Shown piece after piece: positions 38,742-48,527 of a DNA stretch of 64,000 nucleotides. The first letter of the stretch is position 1. Every line of letters begins with the position of its first letter. The stretch lies in contig NZ_LT615227.1 in assembly GCF_900096755.1 (NCBI RefSeq), positions 186,965-250,964 of the forward strand, in the 5' to 3' direction. The DNA is from Polynucleobacter necessarius. Its GTDB lineage: Bacteria; Pseudomonadota; Gammaproteobacteria; Burkholderiales; Burkholderiaceae. Below the pieces are notes generated by a model. That model did not search any database and was not told the DNA's origin. It worked only from the letters and a program-made list of their open reading frames with translations. Both the position numbers and the translations under genes were made by a program.

Positions 38742-39680
38742 CTATTTAATCTCAGGCAATTCTTTTTGGATGATTTTTAATCCAGCGCGCAAAGCCTCTT
38801 GGTAACGTTCGCGTTCAGCTTTAATGGTTTCTGCTGCCCACGGGAAAAAACCTTCACCCGTTTTCATTCCAAATTTTCCACCCTCTATGCGATTACTTAA
38901 GCACTTCGCAATCGTTGGTGAGTTATTCAGTGTCGGGTAAATAGTTGCACCCCCAGCACCATGCATTTCAAGACCCGCATGGTCACGTTGCATAGCTGGC
39001 CCAGCGGCGATATAGCGAAAACCAAAACGAACCGCCTTATCAATATCCTCTGGAGTGCAAATACCTGCATCCACCATTGAGAAGGCCTCGCGTGACAAAG
39101 CATGCTGCAAGCGATTGGCCAAGAACCCTGGCAAATCTTTTTTTACGGTAACCGGAACCATGCCGCAAGCAGTCATCAAGCGCGACAAACTTTCCCCCAC
39201 CATCGGTGAGGTCCTCTCGCCATAAACCACTTCGACACAAGGTACCAAATGGGCTGGCATAAAGAAATGTAGGCCAATCATGCGCGCAGCTGTTTTGAGA
39301 TCTTTTGCAATTGCGCTAATCGGAAAGCTAGTGCTATTACTGGCCAACACTGCTTCAGGCTTCGCATATTTTTCGAGCTTGGCAAATAACTCTTGCTTGA
39401 TATCCAAGAGCTCTGGGATACATTCGATAACCAGATCGATATCTGCCCAATCAACCTCTTCAAGAGAGCCCGCCACTGCCAACAAGTGAATACGATTTTC
39501 ATAACCAAGATCGGTCATGGTATTGGCAAAATAATCTGGCAAAAGGGCTCTACGCTCTGTTGTGGTGGGTTCCACAACCTGGACAGCACATCCTCCACGC
39601 GCGCATACCGCAGCAACATCGGCGCCCATCGTGCCACCGCCTACGATCACCACCTTGGTTTCAGCTGGGGTAAACAACAT
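38742..39680 (-). CDS. 3-hydroxyacyl-CoA dehydrogenase-family oxidoreductase
   Basis: An NAD-dependent dehydrogenase of about 312 residues (ATG 39680, MLFTPAETKVV). The Rossmann motif is VVIVGGGTMGADVA. ASNSTSFPISAI and HFFMPAHLVPCVEV hold the Ser and catalytic His of the family. DLPGFLANRLQHAL begins the C-terminal helical domain. It belongs to the branch annotated as carnitine or lambda-crystallin-type dehydrogenases and not to fatty-acid beta-oxidation FadB. Its physiological substrate is probably a hydroxy-carboxylate. A paralogue at 45975-46945 is broken. Intact, divergent from a broken hydroxyacid dehydrogenase. Confidence 0.87.
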   Translation of the reverse strand: MLFTPAETKVVIVGGGTMGADVAAVCARGGCAVQVVEPTTTERRALLPDYFANTMTDLGYENRIHLLAVAGSLEEVDWADIDLVIECIPELLDIKQELFAKLEKYAKPEAVLASNSTSFPISAIAKDLKTAARMIGLHFFMPAHLVPCVEVVYGERTSPMVGESLSRLMTACGMVPVTVKKDLPGFLANRLQHALSREAFSMVDAGICTPEDIDKAVRFGFRYIAAGPAMQRDHAGLEMHGAGGATIYPTLNNSPTIAKCLSNRIEGGKFGMKTGEGFFPWAAETIKAERERYQEALRAGLKIIQKELPEIK

Positions 39681-39754
39681 TACATACTCTCGCACTTTAA
39701 ATTAAAAATCCTCTTACAATGGGCTCATTATTTCAATAAAAAACATAGTGAGAC

Positions 39755-40689
39755 ATGATCCCCGTCAATTCGGTGCTACAGGTCGGCCATTTCCCTGAAA
39801 TTATGCGGGCAGAAATTGATCGGCGCTTTACCCCAACCCATCACCCCGATCCTCAAGCTCCTGCGCCAGCTGGAAATTTTCAGGCGATTTTGATTCACTC
39901 GAATACCAAGCTGCCAGAGGCTTTGCTTTGGTTAAACGAATTCCCACTATCCGCATGGTGGCAACTTGTGGCGTTGGTTATGACAACCTCCCCTTGAGCT
40001 ACCTCAAGGAACGGAGCATTAAAGCAAGCAATACCGGGGGGTTTAAACGACGCAGTCTGCGAATTAGCTATTGGCATGATGCTAGCTCTGTTACGTCACC
40101 TTCCTGAGGCCCAGGAATACGTTAAAAGCACCGCCTGGTCAAAGGCACCCTTCAAGCTCACAACCACTTTAGCTGGCAAACGAGTGGGTATTGTGGGCAT
40201 GGGACGTATCGGACAAGATCTTGCAAAGCGTTTAGAGCCCTTTAAAGTGGAGATTGCTTACTCCGGACCAAATGCAAAGCCCTTACCCTATACGTATCAC
40301 CCAAATGTCAAAGACTTGGCTGCTGCTAGTGACATCCTATTTTTAGCTTGCCCAGCAACACCCGAAACCGACAAGATGATCAATGCACAGGCCTTAGAAG
40401 CTCTTGGACCATCTGGTTTTTTTTAATTAATATTGCTAGAGGCAATGTAGTGGATGAGGCGGCTCTTCTATATGCACTGCAACATAAAAAGATCGCTGGG
40501 GCTGCCTTGGACGTCTTTGAGAATGAACCCAATCCGAATCCAGCCTTTTTAAGCCTGAGTAATGTACTGTTAACACCACATATCGGTAGCGCTACCTCGG
40601 AAACACGGATAGCAATGACGAATTTGGCAGTAGATAATTTAGAAGCCTTCTTTAATCAAAAACCGCTTCCATCGGAAGTTAAAAACTAA
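39755..40689 (+). pseudogene. D-2-hydroxyacid dehydrogenase, three frameshifts (copy 2)
   Basis: A second, divergent 2-hydroxyacid dehydrogenase of about 310 residues. The lesions are: CTTTGCTTTG at 39921-39930 (one CTTTG removed gives LPEALVKRIPTIRM); loss of two bases near 40031-40036 (an AC added gives ASNTPGGLNDAVCELAIG); and a T8 run at 40417-40424 (T6 gives [17 protein letters not shown]). The NAD motif VGIVGMGRIGQDLAKRL and the catalytic [12 protein letters not shown] are both recognisable but in different frames. Downstream is an intact DHDPS-family gene. It probably served with the nearby transporters in hydroxyacid use. Confidence 0.85.
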
Positions 40690-40701
40690 AACGGAGACAG
40701 C

Positions 40702-41628
40702 ATGACCATTTCCCTGCACCCTTTAACACTGCCGGCAGTACTTTCACCAGTATTGACGCCATTTACAGCAGACGGAAGTCCAGATGCCGCAAAATTATTA
40801 AAGCAGTGCAAATGGCTGGAAGCCAATGGTGTTGGGCAAGCAATCTTTGGCACCAACTCTGAAGCCAACTCGATGTCTGCACCGCAAAAGATGGCTACAC
40901 TCACCACATTAATCGAGGGCGGCTTAAACCCAGAGCACTTGATGCCCGGAACAGGCGCTACCTCTATTGATGCAACTGTGAATATGACGCGTCATGCAGT
41001 TAATCACAAATGCGCTGGCGTTTTAATGCTGCCGCCTTTTTATTACAAAGATGTCAGCGATGATGGCCTCTTCGCATACTTTTCAGAAGTTATTCAAAAA
41101 GTTGGTAGCGCGGCATTGCAGATTTATATCTACAACATTCCCCCGGTCACCAAAATCAACCTCAGCCTCTCGCTACTCGAACGTCTAGCAAAAGAATACC
41201 CAAAGACTGTTGTCGGCATGAAAGATAGTTCTGGTGACTGGGCATATACAGAATCCGTAATTAAGTTACTAGCTCCTGCAGGCTTCCGCGTCTATGCAGG
41301 CAGCGAAGTATTCCTAATGCGCGCCCTGCGTGCTGGTGGCGTTGGATGCATTTCCGCCACAGCAAATGTGAATCCTAAAGCTATTGCTGATTTGGCTGCG
41401 CATTGGAGAGAGTCCAATGCTGATGAACGTCAAGCAGGCCTAGATCAGATTCGTGGAGTCTTTGCTAAATATCAAATGATTGCCGGTATGAAAACAGCAG
41501 TTGCTCATTTCAGCAAAGATCCTGAATGGCTTAAAGTGCGTCCGCCATTGATGCAGTTAAGCGCAGATCAACAAGCTCAGCTACTGAGCGAATTGAAGCA
41601 GATCAACTTCAGTATGCCCGGCCTTTAA
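40702..41628 (+). CDS. Dihydrodipicolinate synthase/NAL-family aldolase
   Basis: A class I aldolase TIM barrel of 308 residues. The Schiff-base lysine is Lys174 in VVGMKDSSGDW, and the proton-relay Tyr is Tyr144 in YIYNIPPVT. The N-terminus SPVLTPFTADGSPD and FGTNSEANSMS (in place of the GTTGE motif of DapA) suggest a catabolic or sugar-acid aldolase and not lysine biosynthesis. It lies between a broken hydroxyacid dehydrogenase and a broken TAXI receptor, and a well-placed GGAGA precedes its ATG. Intact. The substrate is probably a 2-keto acid. Confidence 0.88.
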   Translation: MTISLHPLTLPAVLSPVLTPFTADGSPDAAKLLKQCKWLEANGVGQAIFGTNSEANSMSAPQKMATLTTLIEGGLNPEHLMPGTGATSIDATVNMTRHAVNHKCAGVLMLPPFYYKDVSDDGLFAYFSEVIQKVGSAALQIYIYNIPPVTKINLSLSLLERLAKEYPKTVVGMKDSSGDWAYTESVIKLLAPAGFRVYAGSEVFLMRALRAGGVGCISATANVNPKAIADLAAHWRESNADERQAGLDQIRGVFAKYQMIAGMKTAVAHFSKDPEWLKVRPPLMQLSADQQAQLLSELKQINFSMPGL

Positions 41629-41664
41629 TTTAAACAACACAACAAAGATCAATAGGAGACAACA

Positions 41665-42604
41665 ATGAAATTACTAAAAGTCATTGCCTTATCGCTTAGC
41701 TTTTTATGTGCAAGCGTAAGTGCGCAAAATATTTCAATTGCAACCGGTGGCACAGGAGGCGTTTACTACCCTATGGGTGGTGGTTTAGCTTCCGTCTTGT
41801 CAAGCAAAGTGCCGGGCATGTCAGTTACTGGTGGTTCAATTGATAACCTCAACCTCATTGGTAGAGGCAAGCCTTACGTTGGCTTCTCCATGGCCGATGC
41901 TGCAAAGGATGCACAAGTTGGAGACGGTAAATTTACCGGGGGGAAAAGTTGATCTACGCACTCTCGTAGTGCTCTACCCAAACTTAATGCATGTAGTAAC
42001 AGTGGAGTCCACTGGCATTAAGTCCATGAAGGATCTCAAAGGCAAGCGCGTTAGTACTGGCGCTCCAGGCAGCGCCACTGAAGTTATGGCTTTCAGACTT
42101 TTAGAGGCGGCTGGCTTAGACAAAGATAAAGATGTCAAACGCGAGCGTTTGAGCGTTGCTGAATCCGTTAATGCAGTTAAAGATCGCAAGATTGATGCCT
42201 TCTTCTGGGTCGGCGGACCACCAACAGCAGCTGTAACTGATTTGGCTAACAGCCCAGGCATGAAAATTGTGATGGTAGATACAACCGAAGAAGTGCCATC
42301 AATGAATAAGAAATATGGCAACCTCTACTTCCCAACAGTAATTCCAAAGGCAACCTATAGCGGCATGGCAAAAGACAATAAGGTCGCTGCCGTTGCAAAT
42401 ATCTTGGTGGTTAACGCCAGCATGCCGGATGATCAGGCTTACAAAATCACAAAAGCAATTTTTGATAACAAATTAGATTTAGTGAGAACCCATCAGGAAT
42501 ACATGAATGTCACTTTAGAAGGCCAAAAGGCGAAATCAACACCAGTTGATTTCCATCCAGGCGCACTAAAGTACTTCAAAGAAAAGAATGTCAAAGTAAA
42601 TTAA
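41665..42604 (+). pseudogene. TAXI-family TRAP transporter receptor, frameshifted
   Basis: A periplasmic solute receptor of the TRAP-TAXI type. AGGAG lies before ATG 41665, and the signal peptide is MKLLKVIALSLSFLCASVSAQ. The core is ISIATGGTGGVYYPMGGGLA. After GDGKFTGG the frame ends at GKS. In the next frame VDLRTLVVLYPNLMHVVTVE continues to TAA 42604. The G6 run at 41938-41943 needs five G to read KFTGGKVDLRTL. TAXI receptors bind glutamate-like or C4/C5 acids. The cognate permease follows immediately and is also broken. Confidence 0.88.
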
Positions 42605-42680
42605 TTTAGTACCAGGGGTGAGTTGATCTCACCCCTACTGCTTTAAAGAAGTTCATAAATATAAATAAGTAGGTTGAGAC

Positions 42681-44666
42681 ATGAATCAGAACGCTATCGA
42701 CAATGAAACCCAAGAAAAACTAGACGCCTTCATTAAGCAGGAGGAAGGTGACTCTAATGACTACAAAGGTCTTCTAGCTAAGTTCATCACGCTGGTCGCG
42801 GTAGGCATGTCTTTATTTCACCTCTATGCCGCTTACTCGATTGTCCCAACACAACAACTTCGAGTCATTCACGTCGCTTTAGTGCTCTTTTTAGTTTTCC
42901 TCAGCTTTCCGATTGCTGCACGCTTTAAAAATCGCCTCATGATTTGGGATGTTCTATTTGCCATTGGCTCGGTAGCCATTGCTTACTACATCCTTAGTGG
43001 TGGCGATGATTTTGCCGATAGAAATACTGCACCCAATTCAACTGACGTACTTGTTGGAATCGGCCTAATCCTACTAATTCTTGAAAGTGTCAGAAGAACC
43101 AATGGAATGGTGCTGGTTACTGTCACTGTATTGTTTTTACTCTACGCACTTTTTGACAACTATCTACCTGCCCCTTGGACACACAAAGGCTATGGTCTTG
43201 ATCGCTTAGTGGGTTTATATGTACATGACCCTCGAAGGAATTTACGGGACCGCAGTTGACGTCTCTGCGACCTTGATTATTCTGTTCACTATCTTTGGCG
43301 CTTTTTTGCAATTTACTGGTGCGGGTAAATTTTTTATCGACTTTTCATTTGCGGCTATGGGCGGTAAGTCCTCTGGCGTAGGCAGAACCATTGTGATGTC
43401 CTCCTTCCTATTGGGCGGCCCATCTGGATCAGGCGTGGCCACAACAGTAACTGTAGGTTCTGTGGCTGCTCCGATGTTAGATAAGGTTGGTTACGAAAAG
43501 AATGCGGCTGGAGGCCTCTTGGCTGCCGGGGGATTGGGCGCGATTATTTCTCCGCCAGTGCTTGGCGCAGCAGCATTCTTGATTGCGGACTTCCTCAAGA
43601 TTTCGTATTTAGATGTCTTGCTCATGGCAACTATTCCAACGATCCTCTTCTATCTTGGCTTATTTGTGATGGTTGAAATTGACGTACGCAAATATGGCAT
43701 GAAGAACATTCATTTCGAATCTGCTGAATCTGCGTGGCAGCTCGCCAAAAAATACTGGTTCCATTTTTTCTCACTCATCTCAATCGTGGTATTTATGTTG
43801 ATGGGCTTTTCACCAGTCATGTCCGTGTTCTGGGCGACAGTTGTTTCTGCTCTCTCGAGCATGCTTAGAGAAGATACCGCCATCATTCCATGGGCATGGT
43901 TCAAGGGTAAAGAGCCAATTCTGTCTGGCCTCTATAACTCCAACCTGACTAAAGCACTAGCTTCGGGCTCTACTGGCGTTCTGGCAATTGCTGCTACTTG
44001 CGCAGGCGCAGGCGCAGGCGCAGGCTTAATTGTGATTCAGTATGCGGGTGGCTCACTTTTATTAACGACTATATTTACTACGCTAGTAGTTTGGGTCGTT
44101 GGACTGGCAGTTCCGGTCACTGCGTCTTACATTATTTGCGCAGTGATAGCAGCGCCCGCCTTAATCAATTTGGGTGTCCCAGCCCCAGCATTTGCTGCCC
44201 ACATGTTCATCTTTTACTATGCAGTGCTATCTGAAGTATCGCCTCCGACTGCATTATCTCCTTTTGCAGCTGCTGCAATTTGCAAAGGTAACCCCTATAA
44301 AACGACATTGCAAACCTGGAAGTATGTTGCGCCTGCAATCTTGGTGCCATTCATGTTTGTTTTAGATAAGTCTGGCGTCAGCCTGTTGTTGATGGGCTCA
44401 ACTACTGCATTAGAGCAAGCTGATTGGGCGCAAATTGGCTGGGTATCCTTTACTGCCGTAGTAGGAATTATTTGCCTGGCAGGCGGTTTACAAGGCTGGT
44501 TCATTGAGAAGACCAAGAGGTCTTTGAGCGCATTCTCATGGTTGTCTCAGGCGTTGCTTTAGCTTACCCATCTACCGAGGCTGACTTAGTTGGCTTCATC
44601 GGCTTTGGTTTGGTGCTTGTTACCCAGTCTATGACTTACCTCAAACCCAATCGTAAACCCTCGTGA
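42681..44666 (+). pseudogene. TRAP transporter fused permease (DctQM), two frameshifts
   Basis: A fused small-plus-large TRAP permease of about 660 residues, partner of the TAXI receptor. The first frame has four TM segments and ends after LVGLYVHDPRR. A TTT at 43214-43216 with one T too many hides the restored VGYMYMTLEGIYGTAVD. The large domain has FLLGGPSGSGVATTVTVGSV and GLGAIISPPVLGAAAF. A second break near 44516-44519 is an AG duplication (removal gives EKTKVFERILMVV and then an end at TGA 44666). It contains a fourfold GCAGGC repeat at 44002-44025. Confidence 0.88.
44002..44025 (+). repeat. Hexanucleotide repeat GCAGGC x4
   Basis: Four perfect tandem copies of GCAGGC in frame encode (Ala-Gly)4 inside the TRAP permease large subunit, where relatives usually have a shorter Ala-Gly stretch. 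It shows the same slippage-prone behaviour as the frameshifts but, being a multiple of three, leaves the frame open. Confidence 0.85.
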
Positions 44667-44704
44667 GCCTTTGAGTGCTGACTTTTTAACTCCTTGCCAC
44701 AATC

Positions 44705-44732
44705 AATAAAGCCCGCTAATGCGGGCTTTATT
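44705..44732. terminator. Bidirectional terminator after the TRAP permease
   Basis: A 12-bp perfect stem AATAAAGCCCGC/GCGGGCTTTATT with a TAAT loop. Terminal A and T runs make it usable on both strands: downstream of the TRAP permease (+) and of the enolase-superfamily gene (-). Confidence 0.92.
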
Positions 44733-44780
44733 CTTTATTGCTTATGAGTCCATTGCATATTGCAATGCTCGGACCATCAA

Positions 44781-45914
44781 TTATGCAATCTTGGTCCATG
44801 CAGCTTTGCCAGCATGCTTTTTAACAGCAGCTTCGTCGAACTCAAACCCTAAACCTGGAGTCTTATGCAAAATGAGATCGCCATTCTTAAAGGTGAGCTG
44901 CTTATTAATTAATCTACGGAAGTTGAGCACTTGATCATCCAAGAAGAACTCAACAAAGCGAGCATTTGGGGTTGCTGCAACCAAAGGCGCATGCAGATCA
45001 TGCATCCAATGAGGGCATACCGTCACACCCTTTAAATCTGCATACGCAGAAATACGACGCCACTCAGTAATACCACCACAGACCGCAGCGTCAGACTGTA
45101 ATATTGCCGCGCCGCCAGCATCAATCAACTCCCTAAAGCGCCAACGCCCCGCTTCCATCTCGCCAGTAGCTACGTTGATCTTCGTTTGACGCGCTAATGC
45201 AGCATGTAAATCAATTGCGTCTGGAGAGAAAGGTTCCTCAATCCAATATGGGTTGTAAGCCTCAAAGCGGCGCACGTATTCCAATGCAGTGGGCAAATCA
45301 CGCCAAGCGTTATTTGCGTCTAAGGTGAGTAACACATCGTCGCCAACCGCCTTACGGGCCGCCTTTACACGCGCCTCTTCCTCTGCTGGAGATAGACGCC
45401 CAACTTTCATCTTAACCGCCTTAAACCCCTGCTTTACGTAGGACTCCATTTCCTTGCCTAGCTTGGCCGGAGTTTTACCTTCTAAGTAATAGCCACCACT
45501 TGCATAAGCAGGCACTCGATCGTCCACAACTGAGCCTAAATACTGATGCAATGGCAAGCCCACAGAACGCGCATTCAAATCCCATAAAGCAGTATCCAGA
45601 ATTGAAATGCCGCGCATCACAGCGCCAGCACGCCCTTGCAAGATAGATTCGTTATACATCTCCATCCATAGGCCTTCGCTGCGATGACTATTTTGCCCAA
45701 TTAGTTTTGGAGCAAGCAATTGCTCCACTGCGATTTTGGCAATATCGCCACCGGCGCTACCTACATAACAAAAGCCGATACCCTCATTGCCATCTTTACC
45801 GCGCACCCTCACCAAGCAGTAGTGACGCTCAGAAACAGTACGTGTTGAGAATGAGGTGACCTTATCCAAAGGCACCGCAACAGAGGCAACTTGTATAGAT
45901 TCAATAATGGGCAT
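44781..45914 (-). CDS. Enolase-superfamily (mandelate racemase/muconate lactonizing) enzyme
   Basis: A 377-residue MR/MLE-type enzyme that abstracts an alpha-proton of a carboxylate bound to Mg2+. The metal ligands are Asp199 (LTLDANNAW), Glu226 (WIEEPF) and Glu252 (ATGEME). Lys168 and Lys170 in AVKMKVG form the KxK acid/base pair, and His302 in VCPHWMHD is the other. KxK plus His on the opposite face is the mandelate-racemase subgroup arrangement. Likely an acid-sugar dehydratase or racemase. Intact. It is convergent with the TRAP permease across a shared terminator, so substrate import may once have been linked. Confidence 0.9.
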   Translation of the reverse strand: MPIIESIQVASVAVPLDKVTSFSTRTVSERHYCLVRVRGKDGNEGIGFCYVGSAGGDIAKIAVEQLLAPKLIGQNSHRSEGLWMEMYNESILQGRAGAVMRGISILDTALWDLNARSVGLPLHQYLGSVVDDRVPAYASGGYYLEGKTPAKLGKEMESYVKQGFKAVKMKVGRLSPAEEEARVKAARKAVGDDVLLTLDANNAWRDLPTALEYVRRFEAYNPYWIEEPFSPDAIDLHAALARQTKINVATGEMEAGRWRFRELIDAGGAAILQSDAAVCGGITEWRRISAYADLKGVTVCPHWMHDLHAPLVAATPNARFVEFFLDDQVLNFRRLINKQLTFKNGDLILHKTPGLGFEFDEAAVKKHAGKAAWTKIA

Positions 45915-45974
45915 CAGAACTCCTTATTCAAAAAAATATTGTATCGATAAATTTAATTGGAGGTACGAGCGTAG

Positions 45975-46945
45975 ATGATGAATAATGAAGATCATCCATT
46001 ACTAAAGCACGGGCAAATCATGAGCAAAGTAGTTGTTATAGGCTCCGGAACTATGGGCATCGGAATTGCCGCAGGATTTCTAGCCTGTGGGGCTAATACG
46101 GTTCTTTTAGGGTGTGATTCAGCAAAAGTGATGGCTACGCTTAGCGACATCGAATCTTGCGCAGACTCCATTGATGCAGATTGGCGCAATCGAGGCGGGA
46201 GATTACAAGGTGCCAATATAAAAGAATGGGATGATTGGGCTGACACCGATTTTGTAATTGAGACTGTTTCAGAGCGCATTGAACTAAAGAAAGAAATCTT
46301 CGCCGACCTCGACCAAAGAGTGCCCCCACATATTCCAATTGCTAGCAACAGTTCGGGCTTTCCAATTAGCGATATTGCGGGCAGTCTACCTACCGCAAAT
46401 CGCATGTTTAATGTCCATTACTTTATGCCTGCGCATATCGTTCCTTTAGTTGAGATCGTGCTTGGCCAATACTCAAGCCCAGAGATGGCAAATCAACTTT
46501 GTGCGTTTTTTCGAGCTCATGGCAAAAAACCAGTGCTTGTAAAAAAGATATTCCCGGGTTTTTAGCCAACCGAATACAGCATGCCCTAATGCGCGAAGCG
46601 CTATCGCTTGTACAAGATGGCGTTGCTACGCCGGAGGATATCGATACTGCTGTGCGTTATAGCTTTGGATTTCGCTATGCCGCTGTGGGACCTATGACGC
46701 AAAAAGAAATATCTGGATGGGAGGGCATGACTTTGGCTGCAGAAGCGATTTATCCGTCCCTATCCAATATCACCGCACCCCCGGCCTGCGTTACCGATCT
46801 CGCAAAAAGTGGCAAAACTGGCATTGCTAAAGGGGCAGGCTTTCGCAACTGGCCCCCTTCTGAAGCTGCTAAAGTAAAAAAGAATTACGAAACAAGACTC
46901 AAGGCGGCATTTGAAGTTCTCAAAGTCGCTCCAGACGACGAATAA
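45975..46945 (+). pseudogene. 3-hydroxyacyl-CoA dehydrogenase-family protein, frameshifted (paralogue)
   Basis: A homologue of the gene at 38742. VVVIGSGTMGIGIAAGF is the NAD motif, and SNSSGFPISDIAG and NVHYFMPAHIVPLVE hold the active-site residues. The frame ends after VKKIFPGF. The next frame continues DIPGFLANRIQHALMREAL to TAA 46945. The A6 run at 46541-46546 needs seven A to read VKKDIPGFLANR, so one A was lost. The start could be ATG 45975 (GGAGG about 11 nt upstream) or ATG 46020 (MSKVVVIGSG); the latter fits relatives better. The catalytic and C-terminal dimerisation domains are separated. Confidence 0.87.
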
Positions 46946-47010
46946 CCTCAATTTGCTGCAGGACAGCATAATTATCCAAGGGCACACCCACATTATTAGA
47001 TAATTACAGG

Positions 47011-48453
47011 GTGAATAAAAATGTAACTCGCCACTCCTTCCTATCCAAAGGAGTGCTCATATTGACGGGCTGGGCCTTCCTCGCTTTAACACCAGGGCTA
47101 AGTAGCCTCGCCATCGCCCAAAATAAACAAACACAAAAAACCACGCCAGCCCGTAGCAAGGCTGTAGTTCAAAACCAAAAATCGATTGGCTTTAAAGACA
47201 GTTCTGCCGGCGGATCGAAGCGCACTAACAGCATGAGCCTTAACCCCGAGCTCTTCCAAAGAAAAAATCCGAATGAGCTTGATCTCGATAGCGCTGGTAA
47301 TTTAGATTACCGAGCAATTCAGGGCTGCTTGAGGCGCAATTTCAATGAGGATAATTTGCCTTCTAGTATTGGAATTGATAACTCCCAGTTTTCTGATTTT
47401 TTTAAGAGTCAGACAAAAGCATTTTTTGATCGGATGCGCGGAGATTGCATCCCTTACGCTGCAGCATTTGGCAGTCGCAATCGTTTTGACTCCCTCAGCA
47501 TTATGAATGGACCAATACAAGATGCCAAAACTGAAGTATGGACATTTACACCATCAGCAGTTGGTGGATTTTTAATTCAGCAAGATTATTTAAAAAGCGA
47601 ATCCAAGAATTTAACTGAGCTACGCATTCCATTAAAAGATGTTTTATACGACCCACGTAAAGTGGGCGATATATTGCCTGTAGAACTTGTTTGGGAGTTG
47701 AACGCGCTCATCAAACAAATCTACCCTGAAGAAAACAACTCGTTAGAAAACACCAACAGCGTGGTTCGCTTGATTGTGGATTTCGGTGATCGCGAAAGAT
47801 GGGCTCAAATTTGGGCTACTGAAATTCTGGACCCTAGCAGCAAAGAGGTTTATGTAAGCGCATTTTGGTTAGAACGTAGCGATATACCAGGGGGATTCTT
47901 CACGGGCAGCGGTGAATCGCTTGAGCGCTCCTTCTGGACCAATCCACTGAGTTATCGACGCATTTCCCGTGGTGTAGGCATGGTGCGAGCCTCATCTAAA
48001 CGCAGCAAAGCGTCTGCACCTGTAGCCCAAGCAGCACCAACAAAACAACGCTATCGCGCACATATGGGCATTGATTACTCTGCACCTATCGGCACCCCAA
48101 TCTTTAGTGTCGCCAATGGCAGAGTGGCACACATTGGATATAGCGGCGCATTTGGAAATCTCATCGTCTTGGAGCACCCAGGAAACTATCACACCTACTA
48201 TGCTCACTTAAGCAACTACAACGTGGAGCTAGGAGTAGGTAACGAAGTTCGTCGTGGACTAGAAATTGGTTATGTAGGATCAACCGGTAGATCGACCGGA
48301 CCACATTTACATTTTGAATTAAGAAAAAATGGAATCTACGTTGATCCCTATGGATCTAAAACTCAACTCGATTTATGGTCCATGCGAGATAACGAAAGCG
48401 GTCAACTGACTCGAGAAATTCTTTTGCTAGGTAGCCCAATTAAACATAATTAA
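47011..48453 (+). CDS. M23-family peptidoglycan metallopeptidase
   Basis: A secreted peptidase of about 480 residues from GTG 47011. The signal sequence includes GVLILTGWAFLALTPGLSSLAIA. A long middle region without recognised domains precedes the LytM/M23 domain (about residues 345-455). Zinc ligands are His351 and Asp355 in HMGIDYSAP and His434 in HLHFE, with His432 as the likely catalytic base. All are present, so it should be an active D,D-endopeptidase and not a degenerate EnvC/NlpD type. Intact, with a terminator 30 bp downstream. Confidence 0.9.
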   Translation: MNKNVTRHSFLSKGVLILTGWAFLALTPGLSSLAIAQNKQTQKTTPARSKAVVQNQKSIGFKDSSAGGSKRTNSMSLNPELFQRKNPNELDLDSAGNLDYRAIQGCLRRNFNEDNLPSSIGIDNSQFSDFFKSQTKAFFDRMRGDCIPYAAAFGSRNRFDSLSIMNGPIQDAKTEVWTFTPSAVGGFLIQQDYLKSESKNLTELRIPLKDVLYDPRKVGDILPVELVWELNALIKQIYPEENNSLENTNSVVRLIVDFGDRERWAQIWATEILDPSSKEVYVSAFWLERSDIPGGFFTGSGESLERSFWTNPLSYRRISRGVGMVRASSKRSKASAPVAQAAPTKQRYRAHMGIDYSAPIGTPIFSVANGRVAHIGYSGAFGNLIVLEHPGNYHTYYAHLSNYNVELGVGNEVRRGLEIGYVGSTGRSTGPHLHFELRKNGIYVDPYGSKTQLDLWSMRDNESGQLTREILLLGSPIKHN

Positions 48454-48484
48454 GAAGGCATAAATATTTATAGATGAAGAAATA

Positions 48485-48510
48485 AAAAAGGGTCCAACTG
48501 GACCCTTTTG
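48485..48510. terminator. Bidirectional terminator after the M23 peptidase
   Basis: A GGGTCC/GGACCC stem with an AACT loop is flanked by A6 and T4 tracts. It lies between the convergent M23 peptidase (+) and universal stress protein (-) genes. Confidence 0.85.
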
Positions 48511-48527
48511 CTTGCACAGTTGGAATA

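Noticed and set aside
44002..44025. CRISPR-like or satellite array
   Set aside because: Short six-base units without spacers, inside a coding sequence, encode Ala-Gly.
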